Shown here one piece after another: positions 7,544 to 17,573 of a stretch of DNA of 64,000 nt (positions are counted from its first letter, which is position 1; each line of letters begins with the position of its first letter). The translations under genes were made by a program, and so were the position numbers. The notes under the pieces are model-generated. The model was not told the origin of the DNA, ran no database searches, and saw nothing but the letters and a program-made list of their open reading frames with translations. Where the stretch lies: contig VXSB01000051.1 in assembly GCA_009838175.1 (NCBI GenBank), forward strand, positions 1 to 64,000. Reading direction: 5' to 3'. This DNA comes from Chloroflexota bacterium. Its GTDB lineage: Bacteria; Chloroflexota; Dehalococcoidia; Lucifugimonadales; Lucifugimonadaceae.

Positions 7544-9048
7544 TCCTCGATACTATCCGCCAGCGCCTCAATCAGCCCCAACACCGTCACAACCGTCCCA
7601 CCCAACGGCTCCGCTTCGACGTGCTCAACCGTATCCGATGGATGATTTATGTAATCGAGGTTGTCTGCATAAAACATGACGTACGGAACTCCGCGCTCAT
7701 CAAACCCCGCGTAATCCGACGATGCCCCTTGAAACGGCTCAGTTACCGTCAGACCGACACCGTACTTCTCTGCGACGTCACGCGCATACACCATCGTGAA
7801 AAAATCGCCGAAAACCTTCAGATCGCCCGTAGCCACAACGTCCAAGTTGATCATCACTTCTATCCGATCAACCTCCGCCCGCGACAACTCGCCCGCGTAG
7901 TGGTAGCTGCCATGCAATCCCGTCTCCTCAGATCCGAAGAACACGAACCGTATATCAAACGGCAACTCGTCATCCGCCAACTCCTCCGCCACGATCAAAG
8001 CAGTCGCAACTCCGCTTCCATTGTCATTTGCACCCACACTCCAAGGCGTCGTGTCGTAATGCGCTCCAATCACAATCACTTGGTCGCCCGCAATATCGTT
8101 GTTCAACTCAGCAATTACATTCCGAGACGGCCCATCTCCGTCTGGATAAACTAGCAATTCCACATCTAACATCTCGCCTTCATCCAACGCATCCCGCAAC
8201 ATTTCACCATCCCCTTGTGGAATCCCGCCAACGAAAACGTCCGGTTCTTGTTCCAATCTCCCTCCGAAGTAAAAACGTGGCTCGTTGTTGAACACCACAA
8301 CTCCCACCGCGCCACGCTCCGCCGCGTTCGTCTCTTTCTCCTCGAACGTAAGTGTCCCGCGACTCACCAATGCAATCTTTCCTTCAACATCTACGCCTTC
8401 GTAGTCCGCATCATCGCCGATCCCGACATAAACCAATTCCCCTGTGACCCTCCCCGTCATCACCGGCTCGAATGGCAGGTAGAAAATCCGAGCTGTCGCA
8501 CCATCCGAGCGCGAAAACTTCACGCTAGGCCCACCGCCATCCCTACTGTCAAGCACCTCGATCGAACCCGCTGCATTGGCCTCAGTCACTTCGAAGTCCT
8601 GTATCTCCACCTCGTAACCCAACTCCTCCATCTCAGCCAATAGATACATCGCTGCTTCAAACTCTTCCTCCGTCGCGCTCTGCCGCGGGCTAAGCTCTTC
8701 CGCCAACTCGATCGTCAACTCGTAAACCCGATTCGTCAGCGATGACACGTACGGATCGACTTCCGCAGTAACTTCGGCCTCTACTTCAACGGTCACAGTG
8801 GGAGGGACCGGTGTCGCAGTAGGCGCAACCCTCGTTGCCGTAGGTTCAACAACGGCAACGGTAGGATCCGGCTCTACAACCTCCGTAGCTGTCGGTTCGA
8901 CAACCGCAGTAGGCGTGTCTGGAACCATCGTCGCCGTCGGCTCAACAATCTCCTGACCCGAATCACATCCAACAACCCCAACCAATACCAATGCCACGCC
9001 CAAAACAGGCGCAACAACCAATCGCCAATCCCTGACAAAGTCCATCAT
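7540..9048 (-). CDS. M28 family zinc aminopeptidase, lipoprotein
   Basis: The 502-residue protein starts with a hydrophobic signal ending in a lipobox (VVGC, Cys28), so it should be anchored outside the cytoplasmic membrane. A Pro/Thr/Val-rich linker with repeated VEPTAT units covers about residues 35-90, a style common in Chloroflexota. A PA domain and an M28 peptidase domain follow. Zinc ligands are visible in GAHYDTT, NDNGSG, the SEETG Glu pair, NLDV and NHPSDTV. M28 enzymes such as aminopeptidase Y remove N-terminal residues from peptides. It heads a leftward run with folB and the EEP gene. Confidence 0.93.
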   Translation of the reverse strand: MMDFVRDWRLVVAPVLGVALVLVGVVGCDSGQEIVEPTATMVPDTPTAVVEPTATEVVEPDPTVAVVEPTATRVAPTATPVPPTVTVEVEAEVTAEVDPYVSSLTNRVYELTIELAEELSPRQSATEEEFEAAMYLLAEMEELGYEVEIQDFEVTEANAAGSIEVLDSRDGGGPSVKFSRSDGATARIFYLPFEPVMTGRVTGELVYVGIGDDADYEGVDVEGKIALVSRGTLTFEEKETNAAERGAVGVVVFNNEPRFYFGGRLEQEPDVFVGGIPQGDGEMLRDALDEGEMLDVELLVYPDGDGPSRNVIAELNNDIAGDQVIVIGAHYDTTPWSVGANDNGSGVATALIVAEELADDELPFDIRFVFFGSEETGLHGSYHYAGELSRAEVDRIEVMINLDVVATGDLKVFGDFFTMVYARDVAEKYGVGLTVTEPFQGASSDYAGFDERGVPYVMFYADNLDYINHPSDTVEHVEAEPLGGTVVTVLGLIEALADSIEE

Positions 9049-9144
9049 CTAACCACTTTCAATTATCGAGTAGCTGAATGCACATACGAACGCGGTTACA
9101 GTGTTGATTGGTAATCGAAGAAGAACAGAATCGGTGAAATCAAG

Positions 9145-10110
9145 TTGAATCGAGTAGAAACCCCTCACATCTTCGCCGGCAACCCGATCGACAGGGCAGA
9201 CGCACTTCGCCGCGACAATAACGAAATCGATCGATTGATGCGGTCGCCCGAGGCGAAGATCCTCTTGATGTCCGAGTTGAATCCGGTGATCCAGAGCCCC
9301 AGCGAGACGTCCATGGTCTTGGGTTGGATCGGCTACGAGATGGCAGTAGAACTGCTGGGAAGCGAACCGGAACAGCGCACGTTCCTAGGGTTGAATGGCG
9401 ACGGCGATCCGTTGGTCGCTTGGAACGCCAAGATAGTCTCGCCAGATTTCTCTGAAGGGAAGATTACTGATGCCGGGTTGGAGATCTGCGATGCCCGCGA
9501 GTCGGCGATGATGCTCTCCGTTGAAGAGACGGGCATACTCTCGCAGGCTAGATCGAACCTCGGTTGGCACGTCACTCATCAGTTCTGCGCCCGCTGCGGT
9601 GCGCGCACGACGTCGCGCCGAGGCGGGATCGTCCGTCAATGTGTGTCATGCGGAGCGGAGCATTTCCCGCGTACCGATCCTGTAGTCATTACTGTGGTTG
9701 CCGACGGAGATCGATGTCTGTTAGGCCAGTCCGCAGGTCGATTGCGGGCGATGCGAATGTACTCGGCGTTGGCGGGCTTCATGGATCAAGGCGAGTCAAT
9801 GGAAGAAGCCGTCCGCAGAGAGGTTATGGAAGAGGCAGGAATCAAGGTCGGACGTGTCCATTATCACTCGACTCAACCATGGCCATTTCCGTCGTCTCTG
9901 ATGATCGGAAGCCACTCCGAAGCGTTGACTACCGACATTGACATGGACGATTTCGAGATGACAGACGTCCGTTGGTGGGACCGCGAAGAAGTGCTCCTAG
10001 CCCTAGCAGAAAAAAGTGAAAAACTCCGCGTACCAGGCCCCATCGCCATCGCCCACCACCTCATCAAAGCGTGGGCAACTGGCAAGGCAGGCAATTTCCG
10101 TACAAGTTAG
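9145..10110 (+). CDS. nudC: NAD+/NADH pyrophosphatase
   Basis: NudC hydrolyses NAD(H) to NMN(H) and AMP and removes NAD caps from RNA. The 321-residue protein has a Zn ribbon of two CxxC pairs near residues 150-170, a complete Nudix box running from GFMDQGE to REVMEEAG, and the NudC-specific SQPWPFPxS motif as STQPWPFPSS. A TTG start is proposed because the N-terminal sequence up to it (FAGNPIDR) matches the family. It is apparently a single-gene unit; a family B palindromic repeat follows it and may mark the end of the transcript. Confidence 0.92.
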   Translation: MNRVETPHIFAGNPIDRADALRRDNNEIDRLMRSPEAKILLMSELNPVIQSPSETSMVLGWIGYEMAVELLGSEPEQRTFLGLNGDGDPLVAWNAKIVSPDFSEGKITDAGLEICDARESAMMLSVEETGILSQARSNLGWHVTHQFCARCGARTTSRRGGIVRQCVSCGAEHFPRTDPVVITVVADGDRCLLGQSAGRLRAMRMYSALAGFMDQGESMEEAVRREVMEEAGIKVGRVHYHSTQPWPFPSSLMIGSHSEALTTDIDMDDFEMTDVRWWDREEVLLALAEKSEKLRVPGPIAIAHHLIKAWATGKAGNFRTS

Positions 10111-10140
10111 ACGACTAGCAAAGCAAAACAATCCCGAAAT

Positions 10141-10184
10141 CCCCTCTCCCTCGATGGGAGAGGGCTAGGGAGAGGGTGACGGGG
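10141..10184 (+). repeat. Palindromic repeat family B, copy 1
   Basis: A 44-bp element has the core CTCCCTCGATGGGAG followed by AGGGCTAGGG and a G-rich tail. Related copies are at 29538 (opposite strand) and 62575. It lies just after nudC and forms a stem-loop. It supplies the 5' part of the longest frame of the next gene, which argues for the later start chosen there. Confidence 0.8.
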
Positions 10185-10253
10185 TGGACGAAGGGCCTTA
10201 CCTGCAAACACACCGCACTCGACCACACTCCCCACATCAAGCCCAACACCACC

Positions 10254-11435
10254 ATGAAACTCAAAACCCTCCGCGCAGTCCACGTAAACGTCCCACCGCG
10301 CAAGCCCAAAACACCCGCTCGCCGCGCTCCATGGCCCACCAAATCACCTCGCGCCATGCCCATAAACTTCTACCCCCAATACTCCCGCTTCCCGGAAGAG
10401 ATGCCCGGACACCGCGGCCTGTCCGAAGTTTGGGTGCAAGCCATCGCCGAAGACGGTACCTATGGCCTCGGCCACTGCTCCTTCGGACAACCCGTAGCAT
10501 CCTACATCGACCACGTCATTGCACCACTTATCGAAGGCCAAAACTGCATGGCAATCGAACTGATGAACGATCTCGTCATGCGCGCTGGCCATCGCCACGG
10601 ACTCGCCGGCGTTGTCGCGACCGCCATGTCAGGCGTCGACATCGCACTCTGGGACCTCAAAGGCAAACTCCTCCAAAGACCCGTATACGAACTACTCGGC
10701 GGACCCGTACGCGACAAAATCCCCCTATACGCAACCGGCGACGATCTCGATTGGTTCCAAGAACTCGGCTTCACACGCTTCAAAATCACCAATCCGGCTC
10801 ACTACTCCCAAGGCGACGAAGGCCTTCACCTCATCGAAGAACACGTCGCCAAATCCCGGGAGTTCGTCGGTGATCGCGCTGAGCTTATGATCAACCCCGT
10901 GATGTCTTTCAACGTCGAGTTCACACTCCGACTCGCCGAGCGTCTCCGCCCCTACAACCTCCGATGGCTAGAAGAACCGCTTCCACCGCACGACATCGAG
11001 GGACACGCGGAACTCAAACGCAGTATCACATGGATACCGCTTGCCACAGGCGAAGACCACCGCGGCCGACATGCCTTCGCCCAACTCATCGAACGTCGGG
11101 CAATTGACATCGTCCAACCCGACATCGGCTGGAGCGGCGGCGTCACCGAGACCATGAAGGTCTACACAATCGCCGAGACTGCCGGAATTCAGACCATCCC
11201 CCACGGCGGCGGTGGCACCCCATGGGGACAACACGTCTCAATGGCCGCCCCCGAAATGCCCATCGCCGAATACTGGACTGGCTCACCCCCCGGCATACCC
11301 CTAGAAGAAGTCGCCCGCTTCCCCGGCCAAGCCATCGCCAAGGACGGCTACGTAACCCCTTCCGACGCTCCCGGGTTCGGCATCGACATCCCGGAGGACT
11401 GGATCCGCGGTTGGGAATATCGAGGTCGTAACTGA
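10254..11435 (+). CDS. Mandelate racemase/muconate lactonizing enzyme family (enolase superfamily)
   Basis: The 393-residue protein (from the ATG beginning MKLKTLRAVHV) has the enolase-superfamily capping domain and barrel. Barrel landmarks are the Lys in FKITN, the second ligand Glu in WLEEPLP, the third Glu in TGEDH and the general base region IPHGGG. The general layout resembles rhamnonate dehydratase-like acid sugar dehydratases, as does the paralogue at 53.9 kb. The expected first metal ligand Asp is replaced by Asn in LMINPVMSFN, where the paralogue has LDCWQSMD. A longer frame starts 78 bp upstream but runs back into a dispersed repeat. The substrate is unknown. Confidence 0.88.
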   Translation: MKLKTLRAVHVNVPPRKPKTPARRAPWPTKSPRAMPINFYPQYSRFPEEMPGHRGLSEVWVQAIAEDGTYGLGHCSFGQPVASYIDHVIAPLIEGQNCMAIELMNDLVMRAGHRHGLAGVVATAMSGVDIALWDLKGKLLQRPVYELLGGPVRDKIPLYATGDDLDWFQELGFTRFKITNPAHYSQGDEGLHLIEEHVAKSREFVGDRAELMINPVMSFNVEFTLRLAERLRPYNLRWLEEPLPPHDIEGHAELKRSITWIPLATGEDHRGRHAFAQLIERRAIDIVQPDIGWSGGVTETMKVYTIAETAGIQTIPHGGGGTPWGQHVSMAAPEMPIAEYWTGSPPGIPLEEVARFPGQAIAKDGYVTPSDAPGFGIDIPEDWIRGWEYRGRN

Positions 11436-11518
11436 CCGTGCGTGTAGAATCAACCTAACTGCCGAACACGCGACTTATCTCGTCGCCAGTTCCTTCGTTC
11501 TTATCCTTACGACCCTCC

Positions 11519-12133
11519 GTGGACATCCGCGACTACAAAGACTACGAGACGCCCGACTCCCGCCGAGGACAGCTCACGCGTATCGGTGCTATCGACTACG
11601 GCGACTCCGATAACTGGTTGGCAAAGCTCCGACGCCAGGTCCGAAACCCTTCGCTCCTAACCTTCTTCATCATGGCAATTGTCATACTGGCGATCCCGAC
11701 TGTCATCGTCGCACCCGGGTTCTACTCTGGAGCTAAAGAAGGCATCGTTCGCATCCGCCAAGATCCTTTCGTCCAATTCCTTGAAGTCTCCACTCCCAGC
11801 CACGTTTACCCATATCTACAGCGCAACATCCAACTCATGAAGGCCGCCGACACTCAATCCGAGTGGCGACGCATCTCCTTCAAACTCGGCCCTTGCCACG
11901 AAGCAAACCTCGCTCAATTTCCTGAAGGCAAATACACCACCGGAATCGCCCAAGCCTGCAACGATCTACACAACATCCAGCTCGAATTCGCCGCCGACTG
12001 CCTCTCTGAAACATCCTGCAACATCCCACCAGCAGCCATCGTCCGACTAAACACCATAAGTGTCAATCTCCAAGAAACCTTCTCCGACGCGTATTCGAGC
12101 AGGCATACGGAATCGCTTGGGACGGGCGAGTGA
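11519..12133 (+). CDS. Hypothetical single-span membrane protein
   Basis: I do not recognise this 204-residue protein. A hydrophobic segment spans about residues 50-72, preceded by a charged, Arg-rich region of some 48 residues, so the topology is probably N-in with an exported C-terminal domain. The C-terminal part contains several Cys residues (in GPCHE, AQACND, ADCLSE, TSCNIP) that could form disulfides outside the cell. It starts with GTG. It stands between the enolase-family gene and the antiporter gene, with 265 bp of noncoding DNA after it. Confidence 0.6.
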   Translation: MDIRDYKDYETPDSRRGQLTRIGAIDYGDSDNWLAKLRRQVRNPSLLTFFIMAIVILAIPTVIVAPGFYSGAKEGIVRIRQDPFVQFLEVSTPSHVYPYLQRNIQLMKAADTQSEWRRISFKLGPCHEANLAQFPEGKYTTGIAQACNDLHNIQLEFAADCLSETSCNIPPAAIVRLNTISVNLQETFSDAYSSRHTESLGTGE

Positions 12134-12398
12134 CTTAACTGGTCACTTAGTTGATTCGTCTTGACACCGAATCAACAGTCACTTAACGCCCGTTTAGTCC
12201 GCTCCAACACGATCCGCCGATTTTCGCCGCCGCCGCTCAAAAAGCGTCATCGCACACGCGATGATGGCTAACCGAAACGTCGTATTTCAATCTCGCGTAA
12301 AATCCTAACTTGCCGATTTCCATAGGATCGTTAGACATCGTGACAGCGATCCTGATGAACCCGGATCTGAACGCGCCAACGAGTAAGGAAACGCCCGG

Positions 12399-14039
12399 TT
12401 GAACATCCACGAGACATTGTTCTCAATCGGCCTTTTAATCATCGGCGCTAAACTACTCGAAGGCATCTTCAAGCGCTTTGGTCTCAACTCCATCATCGCC
12501 TACGCCGTCGCAGGTGTAATCCTAGGTCCCGTCACCGGACTCATCGAGACCGGAACCGAGACCGATATCATCCTAGGAATCGGAATCTTCGTTTTCTTCT
12601 TCCTCATCGGGCTCGAAGAACTCGACATCAAAGGTTTCATATCCGCCATCCGCGGCAGACTGTTCATCGCAGCGACCCTTTCGGTCATTATCTCGATGTT
12701 GGTCTCCTTGGCGGTCACTACCGACTACTTCATCGACCTTGAACTTAACCTCAACTTTACGCAGGCATTGGGCTTGGCCAGTGTTCTCTCACTCTCCAGC
12801 CTCGGACTCGTAGCCAAAGTCCTCATCGACGAGGGCAACCTCAAAGAGCCCGTTGGCGTCCAGATATTCACCGCCGTCATCATCGCCGAGCTCATCGCAC
12901 TATTCGTCTTCGGATTCGCAATCAGCGAGCACTTCTACGGTGAGGGACACACCCTTGACCCGATCAACGTCCTAACCATCCTCGGATCCATCCTCGGGTT
13001 CGCCATCATCATCTGGTTTGCCTCCACCTTGATCCTCCCTAGGATCATCGTCCTGCTCCACCGCGTCCTCCAAGTGCCACAGCTTTCCTTCGGGCTCCTC
13101 CTCGGTGGACTATTCATCGTCGTCTTCGGTGCCGAAGAGGTCGGTCTTCACGGCTCCATAGGCGCCCTACTCTTCGGAGCAGCCCTCTCCGTCCTCCCAT
13201 TCCAGGTCCGACACGACATCATGCCTGGCATGAAAGGTGTCGCCGAAGGCTTCTTCATCCCGCTCTTCTTTGCCTCAGCGGGTCTTCAATTCAGCTTAGC
13301 GTTCACTGAATTGCCTATCCTGACTATCATCCTACTCATCTTTGTTCCCTTCATCGGCAAGTTTGTCGCAACCTTCATCGGCGCTTACGCCGCAAGACTC
13401 GAGGCTCCCTTCGCTACCGCATCGGGCCTAATGGCAAAAGGAGTAGCCGAAATCGCGCTTTTGATACTGCTTCACCAAACCGGTGTCATCAACGAATCCA
13501 TCTTCTCGCTGCTTGTCCTTGTCATGCTCGCCTACATCCTCATCACCCCTGTTGGCATCACTGCCGCCATCCAGCGCATCAAACCCGCCCAAACATCCGC
13601 AAACCCAGAAGACATCCCGCCATCTCTGTACCGCTTCGCCCTTGAAGGCATCAAAGTCAAAGATGTTCTCGACCGCTCGCGCACTCACCCCAACACGTCC
13701 CTCACGGTCAAAACCTTCACCGAACAATGGCTCTTACCCGAGCAACACGACTACGTAGTCGTTGACCAGGGCCAACTCGTCGGCATAGTATCCATCAGCA
13801 TGCTTCGTTACTTACCACGTAGTGAGTGGGACACAACCACCCTAACCCAAACCCTCCGCCACAACACTCCCACCGCCACCACTGAAGACTACGTCGAGGA
13901 CGCGCTACAGACAATGATCGACAATTCCATCACCGTGCTTCCAGTAACCGAAGCCGAAACAGACCAATTCATTGGCTCCATTGCCTCACATGAAGTCCTA
14001 GAAATGGTAGTAACCGAAGCCCAAGGGCATGAGATCTAA
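12399..14039 (+). CDS. CPA2 family cation/proton antiporter with CBS domains
   Basis: The 546-residue protein has about twelve hydrophobic segments to residue ~385, including the GPVTGLIE and GLEELDIKGF motifs of the KefB/GerN/NapA type CPA2 antiporters, which exchange Na+ or K+ for protons. Residues ~400-545 form a CBS-domain pair, ending with NSITVLPV and GSIASHEVLEMV, in place of the RCK domain of KefB. CBS pairs usually bind adenosine ligands and gate transport. A TTG start is used. The 265-bp upstream gap probably holds its promoter. Confidence 0.9.
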   Translation: MNIHETLFSIGLLIIGAKLLEGIFKRFGLNSIIAYAVAGVILGPVTGLIETGTETDIILGIGIFVFFFLIGLEELDIKGFISAIRGRLFIAATLSVIISMLVSLAVTTDYFIDLELNLNFTQALGLASVLSLSSLGLVAKVLIDEGNLKEPVGVQIFTAVIIAELIALFVFGFAISEHFYGEGHTLDPINVLTILGSILGFAIIIWFASTLILPRIIVLLHRVLQVPQLSFGLLLGGLFIVVFGAEEVGLHGSIGALLFGAALSVLPFQVRHDIMPGMKGVAEGFFIPLFFASAGLQFSLAFTELPILTIILLIFVPFIGKFVATFIGAYAARLEAPFATASGLMAKGVAEIALLILLHQTGVINESIFSLLVLVMLAYILITPVGITAAIQRIKPAQTSANPEDIPPSLYRFALEGIKVKDVLDRSRTHPNTSLTVKTFTEQWLLPEQHDYVVVDQGQLVGIVSISMLRYLPRSEWDTTTLTQTLRHNTPTATTEDYVEDALQTMIDNSITVLPVTEAETDQFIGSIASHEVLEMVVTEAQGHEI

Positions 14040-14149
14040 ACTCAAGCGAGCCCAAGGGGCTTACTGGCAAGAGTGGACACGGTACTCCAAAGTGCCTCTT
14101 CCATATAATCGCAAGCAATACCGTCTCATCCGCTTCAAGTTCTCCCATC

Positions 14150-17008
14150 ATGACAACTCAAACCGAAAATCTCAGCCGCGATCCTCTCATACTCGTCGTC
14201 GATGGTCACTCAATGGTCTTCCGAGCATGGTTCGCACTCTCCCGAGGCGGCGGTCTCACCAACAGCGCAGGCGAGCAGACGCATGGCGCCTATGGCTTCT
14301 TGCGGAACTTGATTGCTACCATCCGCGAATACAGCCCCACTCACATCGCTGTAACGTTCGACACCCGTGCGCCTACTTTCCGCGACGCGCTCTTCGACGA
14401 ATACAAAGCTCAGCGGCCGCCGATCGACCCTGAGCTTCATGCCCAGATACCGATGGTGGAGAGCGTGTTGGCGGCGATGAAAGTACCAGTATTTGCTATT
14501 GATGGTTTCGAGGCAGATGACGTGGTGGGAACCATCGTCCGAAAGGCGGAATCTGACGGCATTCGGTCCTTAATCCTCACCGGCGATGCGGATCAGCTTC
14601 AGCTTGTGAACGACGAGACCAATCTCCTCATGTATTCGGGGTTCGGAGATACCAAGGTCTACGACATCGATGGCGTCAAGGATCGTTACGACGGTCTCGG
14701 CCCGGAGTTTGTGGCTGAGATCAAAGCCCTCGAAGGCGACCCGTCCGACAACATACCCGGCATTGCCAAGATCGGGCCCAAGGCCGCCCGTACCGTGCTC
14801 AATCGCTTCGGACACTTCGACAATCTCTATGACAACCTTGACGCCGTCGGCGAGATTCCCTCGAAGGAACTGCGTGGCTCCAAGAGCATCATGAACCGTC
14901 TCCGAGACGGCAAGAAGATCGCTTACGACGGGCTGAAACTGACCACCATCGTCACTGATGTCCCCGTCGAAATCGACTTCGACCATTGTCGCATCGGCGG
15001 TTATGACCGTAACGAAGTAGTTGCCGCCCTGACTAACCTCGGTTTTGGCGAGACCATAGTCCGTAGCATTCCGTCTGCCGAGGACGCGGAACGCGGGGTG
15101 TTCCCGCTCCCTACTACGGGTCGCGCACAAGGTGATCTCTTCGCAAACGGCGCTACTACATCCACCACCAAAGCCGCACCGAAATCTGGCGACCCGCTAG
15201 GAAAATACACCGTCGTTACTACCGACGAAGAACTCCATGACCTCGTCAACCGTCTCGGCAATGTCGACGGTTTCGCGTACGACACCGAGACCAATGGCAC
15301 ACGTGCGATGCAGGACGAGATGGTCGGAATGTCATTCTCGAACGCCGAAGGCGAAGGCTATTACGTGCCGGTCGGACACCGTTCCGGTGAACAGATAGAC
15401 CGCACCCGCGCCCTCGAAACTATCGCTCCGCTCTTCGCCGACGCAAAAGTGCCAAAGGCCGCGCACAACGCCAACTTTGACATGATGGTCCTCAATCATG
15501 CCGGCATCGAGGTGAGTAACGCAAAGTTCGACACCATGATCGCCGCATCGCTGTGCGGTCACAATCGATACGGACTGAAAGATCTCGCACTCGAACTCTA
15601 TCAAGCCGAGATGACACCGATAACCGACCTCATCGGCACCGGACGCAAGCAGATCACGATGTCAGAGGTCGATATTGAGTTGGCAGGCCCGTACGCCTCT
15701 GCGGATGCCGACTTCACGTACCGTTTGTGGCGACACTTCGAATCAGAACTCGATGGACACAATGCCCGCGGCGTGTTTGAAACCATCGAGATGCCACTGC
15801 TGCCGGTAATCGTCGAGATGCAGCGTATTGGAATGGTCGTCGAGACTGACGTCCTCAAGAAGTTCTCAGCAGCCCTAGGTGAAGAGATCGCCCAAATCAA
15901 GCAGGTCGCCAACAACCTCGTAGGCGGGCGCGATTTCAACATCGCATCCAACAGGCAGATCGGCAACATCCTCATTGACGAGTGGGGTGCACCCCCGACT
16001 CGCAAACTCAAGACCGGTTGGTCGATGAACGCCGACGCTCTTGACCGGATGCGTAACCGGAAAGGCCTTGACGACCGCATCTACCAGCTCATCGACGCCG
16101 TCCTACGCTATCGAGAACTGGCCAAGCTGAAGTCGACCTACGCTGACGCGCTTCCCAAGATGGTCAACCCCGCCACCGGACGCGTCCACTCCACGTTCAA
16201 CCAAGCTGGTTCCGCTACTGGCCGCCTCGCGTCGAATGACCCAAACGTTCAAAACATACCTGTCCGTACGTCCCTAGGCCGAGAAATCCGCAACGCATTC
16301 TCTACCATGCATGACACTGGTTGGCAGCTCCTCGCCGCCGACTACTCGCAGATTGAACTCCGAATCCTCGCCCACATGTCAAGCGAACCCGGATTGTTGG
16401 AGTCCTTCCGCAACGGGGAAGACATCCACGATGCCACCGCACAAGCAATGTATGGCGTCCATGACGTCACCAGCGAACAACGACGCATCGCCAAGATCCT
16501 CAACTTCGGCGTAATCTACGGCCTCGGACCACAAGGTGTCGCACGCCAGACCGACTTATCTGTCCAACAAGGCCGGGAGTTTATCGACCTCTACTTCGGT
16601 AAATACCCCGGCATCCGCGATTTCATCGAATACCAGAAACAGACCGCCAAGATGCGAGGCTACGCCGAAACCCTCAAAGGTCGACGGCGATACCTCCCGG
16701 ATCTGCGCTCATCGAACCAAGGGCATCGAGCAGCAGCCGAACGAGTCGCGGTGAACATGCCTATCCAAGGAACCGCTGCTGATGTCATCAAGATCGCAAT
16801 GATCAACATCGCCGACGAGGTCCACCGCCGCGGTCTCGAATCTCGTATGACAGCTCAAGTCCACGACGAACTCATTTTCGAAATAGCGCCTGGCGAACTC
16901 GAAGAAATCACATCCCTCGCCCACGACATGATGCCTGCCGCAATGGACCTCGAAGTCCCGCTTCTGGTCGAAACCAAAACCGGAGTCCGCTGGGGCGAAC
17001 TTGAGTGA
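14150..17008 (+). CDS. polA: DNA polymerase I
   Basis: The 952-residue protein has all three domains: an N-terminal 5'-3' exonuclease (VDGHSMVFRAW, GFEADDVVGT, DNIPGI), a 3'-5' proofreading domain whose metal residues are intact (YDTETNG, NANFD, YASADAD), and the polymerase core with motif A (ADYSQIELRILAH), motif B (RRIAKILNFGVIYG) and motif C (QVHDELIFE). Phe is present at the ddNTP-discriminating position of motif B, as in E. coli. PolA fills gaps and removes RNA primers. The downstream RibD-C protein gene overlaps its stop by 4 bp. Confidence 0.97.
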   Translation: MTTQTENLSRDPLILVVDGHSMVFRAWFALSRGGGLTNSAGEQTHGAYGFLRNLIATIREYSPTHIAVTFDTRAPTFRDALFDEYKAQRPPIDPELHAQIPMVESVLAAMKVPVFAIDGFEADDVVGTIVRKAESDGIRSLILTGDADQLQLVNDETNLLMYSGFGDTKVYDIDGVKDRYDGLGPEFVAEIKALEGDPSDNIPGIAKIGPKAARTVLNRFGHFDNLYDNLDAVGEIPSKELRGSKSIMNRLRDGKKIAYDGLKLTTIVTDVPVEIDFDHCRIGGYDRNEVVAALTNLGFGETIVRSIPSAEDAERGVFPLPTTGRAQGDLFANGATTSTTKAAPKSGDPLGKYTVVTTDEELHDLVNRLGNVDGFAYDTETNGTRAMQDEMVGMSFSNAEGEGYYVPVGHRSGEQIDRTRALETIAPLFADAKVPKAAHNANFDMMVLNHAGIEVSNAKFDTMIAASLCGHNRYGLKDLALELYQAEMTPITDLIGTGRKQITMSEVDIELAGPYASADADFTYRLWRHFESELDGHNARGVFETIEMPLLPVIVEMQRIGMVVETDVLKKFSAALGEEIAQIKQVANNLVGGRDFNIASNRQIGNILIDEWGAPPTRKLKTGWSMNADALDRMRNRKGLDDRIYQLIDAVLRYRELAKLKSTYADALPKMVNPATGRVHSTFNQAGSATGRLASNDPNVQNIPVRTSLGREIRNAFSTMHDTGWQLLAADYSQIELRILAHMSSEPGLLESFRNGEDIHDATAQAMYGVHDVTSEQRRIAKILNFGVIYGLGPQGVARQTDLSVQQGREFIDLYFGKYPGIRDFIEYQKQTAKMRGYAETLKGRRRYLPDLRSSNQGHRAAAERVAVNMPIQGTAADVIKIAMINIADEVHRRGLESRMTAQVHDELIFEIAPGELEEITSLAHDMMPAAMDLEVPLLVETKTGVRWGELE

Positions 17009-17556
17009 CCACTGGCCACGTCTTCATAGCCACCAGCCTCGACGGCTACATCGCCCGCAAAGACCATCAAATCGACTGGCTCGAAAACCAAGGCACGACC
17101 ACCGAAGAGCACGGTTACACCCAGTTCATTGACTCGGTCAACGGCATCATATTTGGTCGAAAAACCTACGAAGTCGTCCTCAACTTGACCTCTGGCGACT
17201 GGCCCTACACAAAGCCCGTAATTGTCCTCTCTCGAACCCTCAGCGACTCCGACATCCCTCCGCACCTGACCGACAAAGTCACAATCACAGACCAAACGCC
17301 TATCGACCTTTTCCAAACCCTCCACCAAAGAGGCTGGAACAGAGCGTACGTCGACGGCGGCATCACCATCCAATCCTTCCTCAATGAAGGCCTGATTGAA
17401 GACCTCATCATCACCACACTCCCGGTCCTGATCGGCGATGGCATCCCTTTATTCGGCAAAACCCCCGAAGACATCCACCTCGAATTGATCAGCGCGACCC
17501 AATACCCTTCGGGCCTAGCCCAATCCCACTACCGCGTCTTGTGCTGCGACAACTGA
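17005..17556 (+). CDS. RibD C-terminal/DHFR-fold reductase
   Basis: The 183-residue protein matches the RibD-C family of DHFR-fold proteins: TSLDGYIA near the start, GRKTYE in the middle, and YVDGG followed by LIITTLPVLIGDGIPLF near the C-terminus. Such proteins reduce pteridine or riboflavin precursors with NADPH or have unassigned roles. It starts with GTG overlapping the polA stop, so it is translationally coupled to polA. Whether it acts on folate or another substrate cannot be said. Confidence 0.85.
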   Translation: MTTGHVFIATSLDGYIARKDHQIDWLENQGTTTEEHGYTQFIDSVNGIIFGRKTYEVVLNLTSGDWPYTKPVIVLSRTLSDSDIPPHLTDKVTITDQTPIDLFQTLHQRGWNRAYVDGGITIQSFLNEGLIEDLIITTLPVLIGDGIPLFGKTPEDIHLELISATQYPSGLAQSHYRVLCCDN

Positions 17557-17573
17557 AGAAACCCTCGGCAGCC

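Noticed and set aside
10176-10253. Upstream extension of the enolase-superfamily gene (26 residues)
   Set aside because: The extension is translated from a dispersed family B repeat and adjacent unconserved DNA; the family N-terminus begins at the later ATG.
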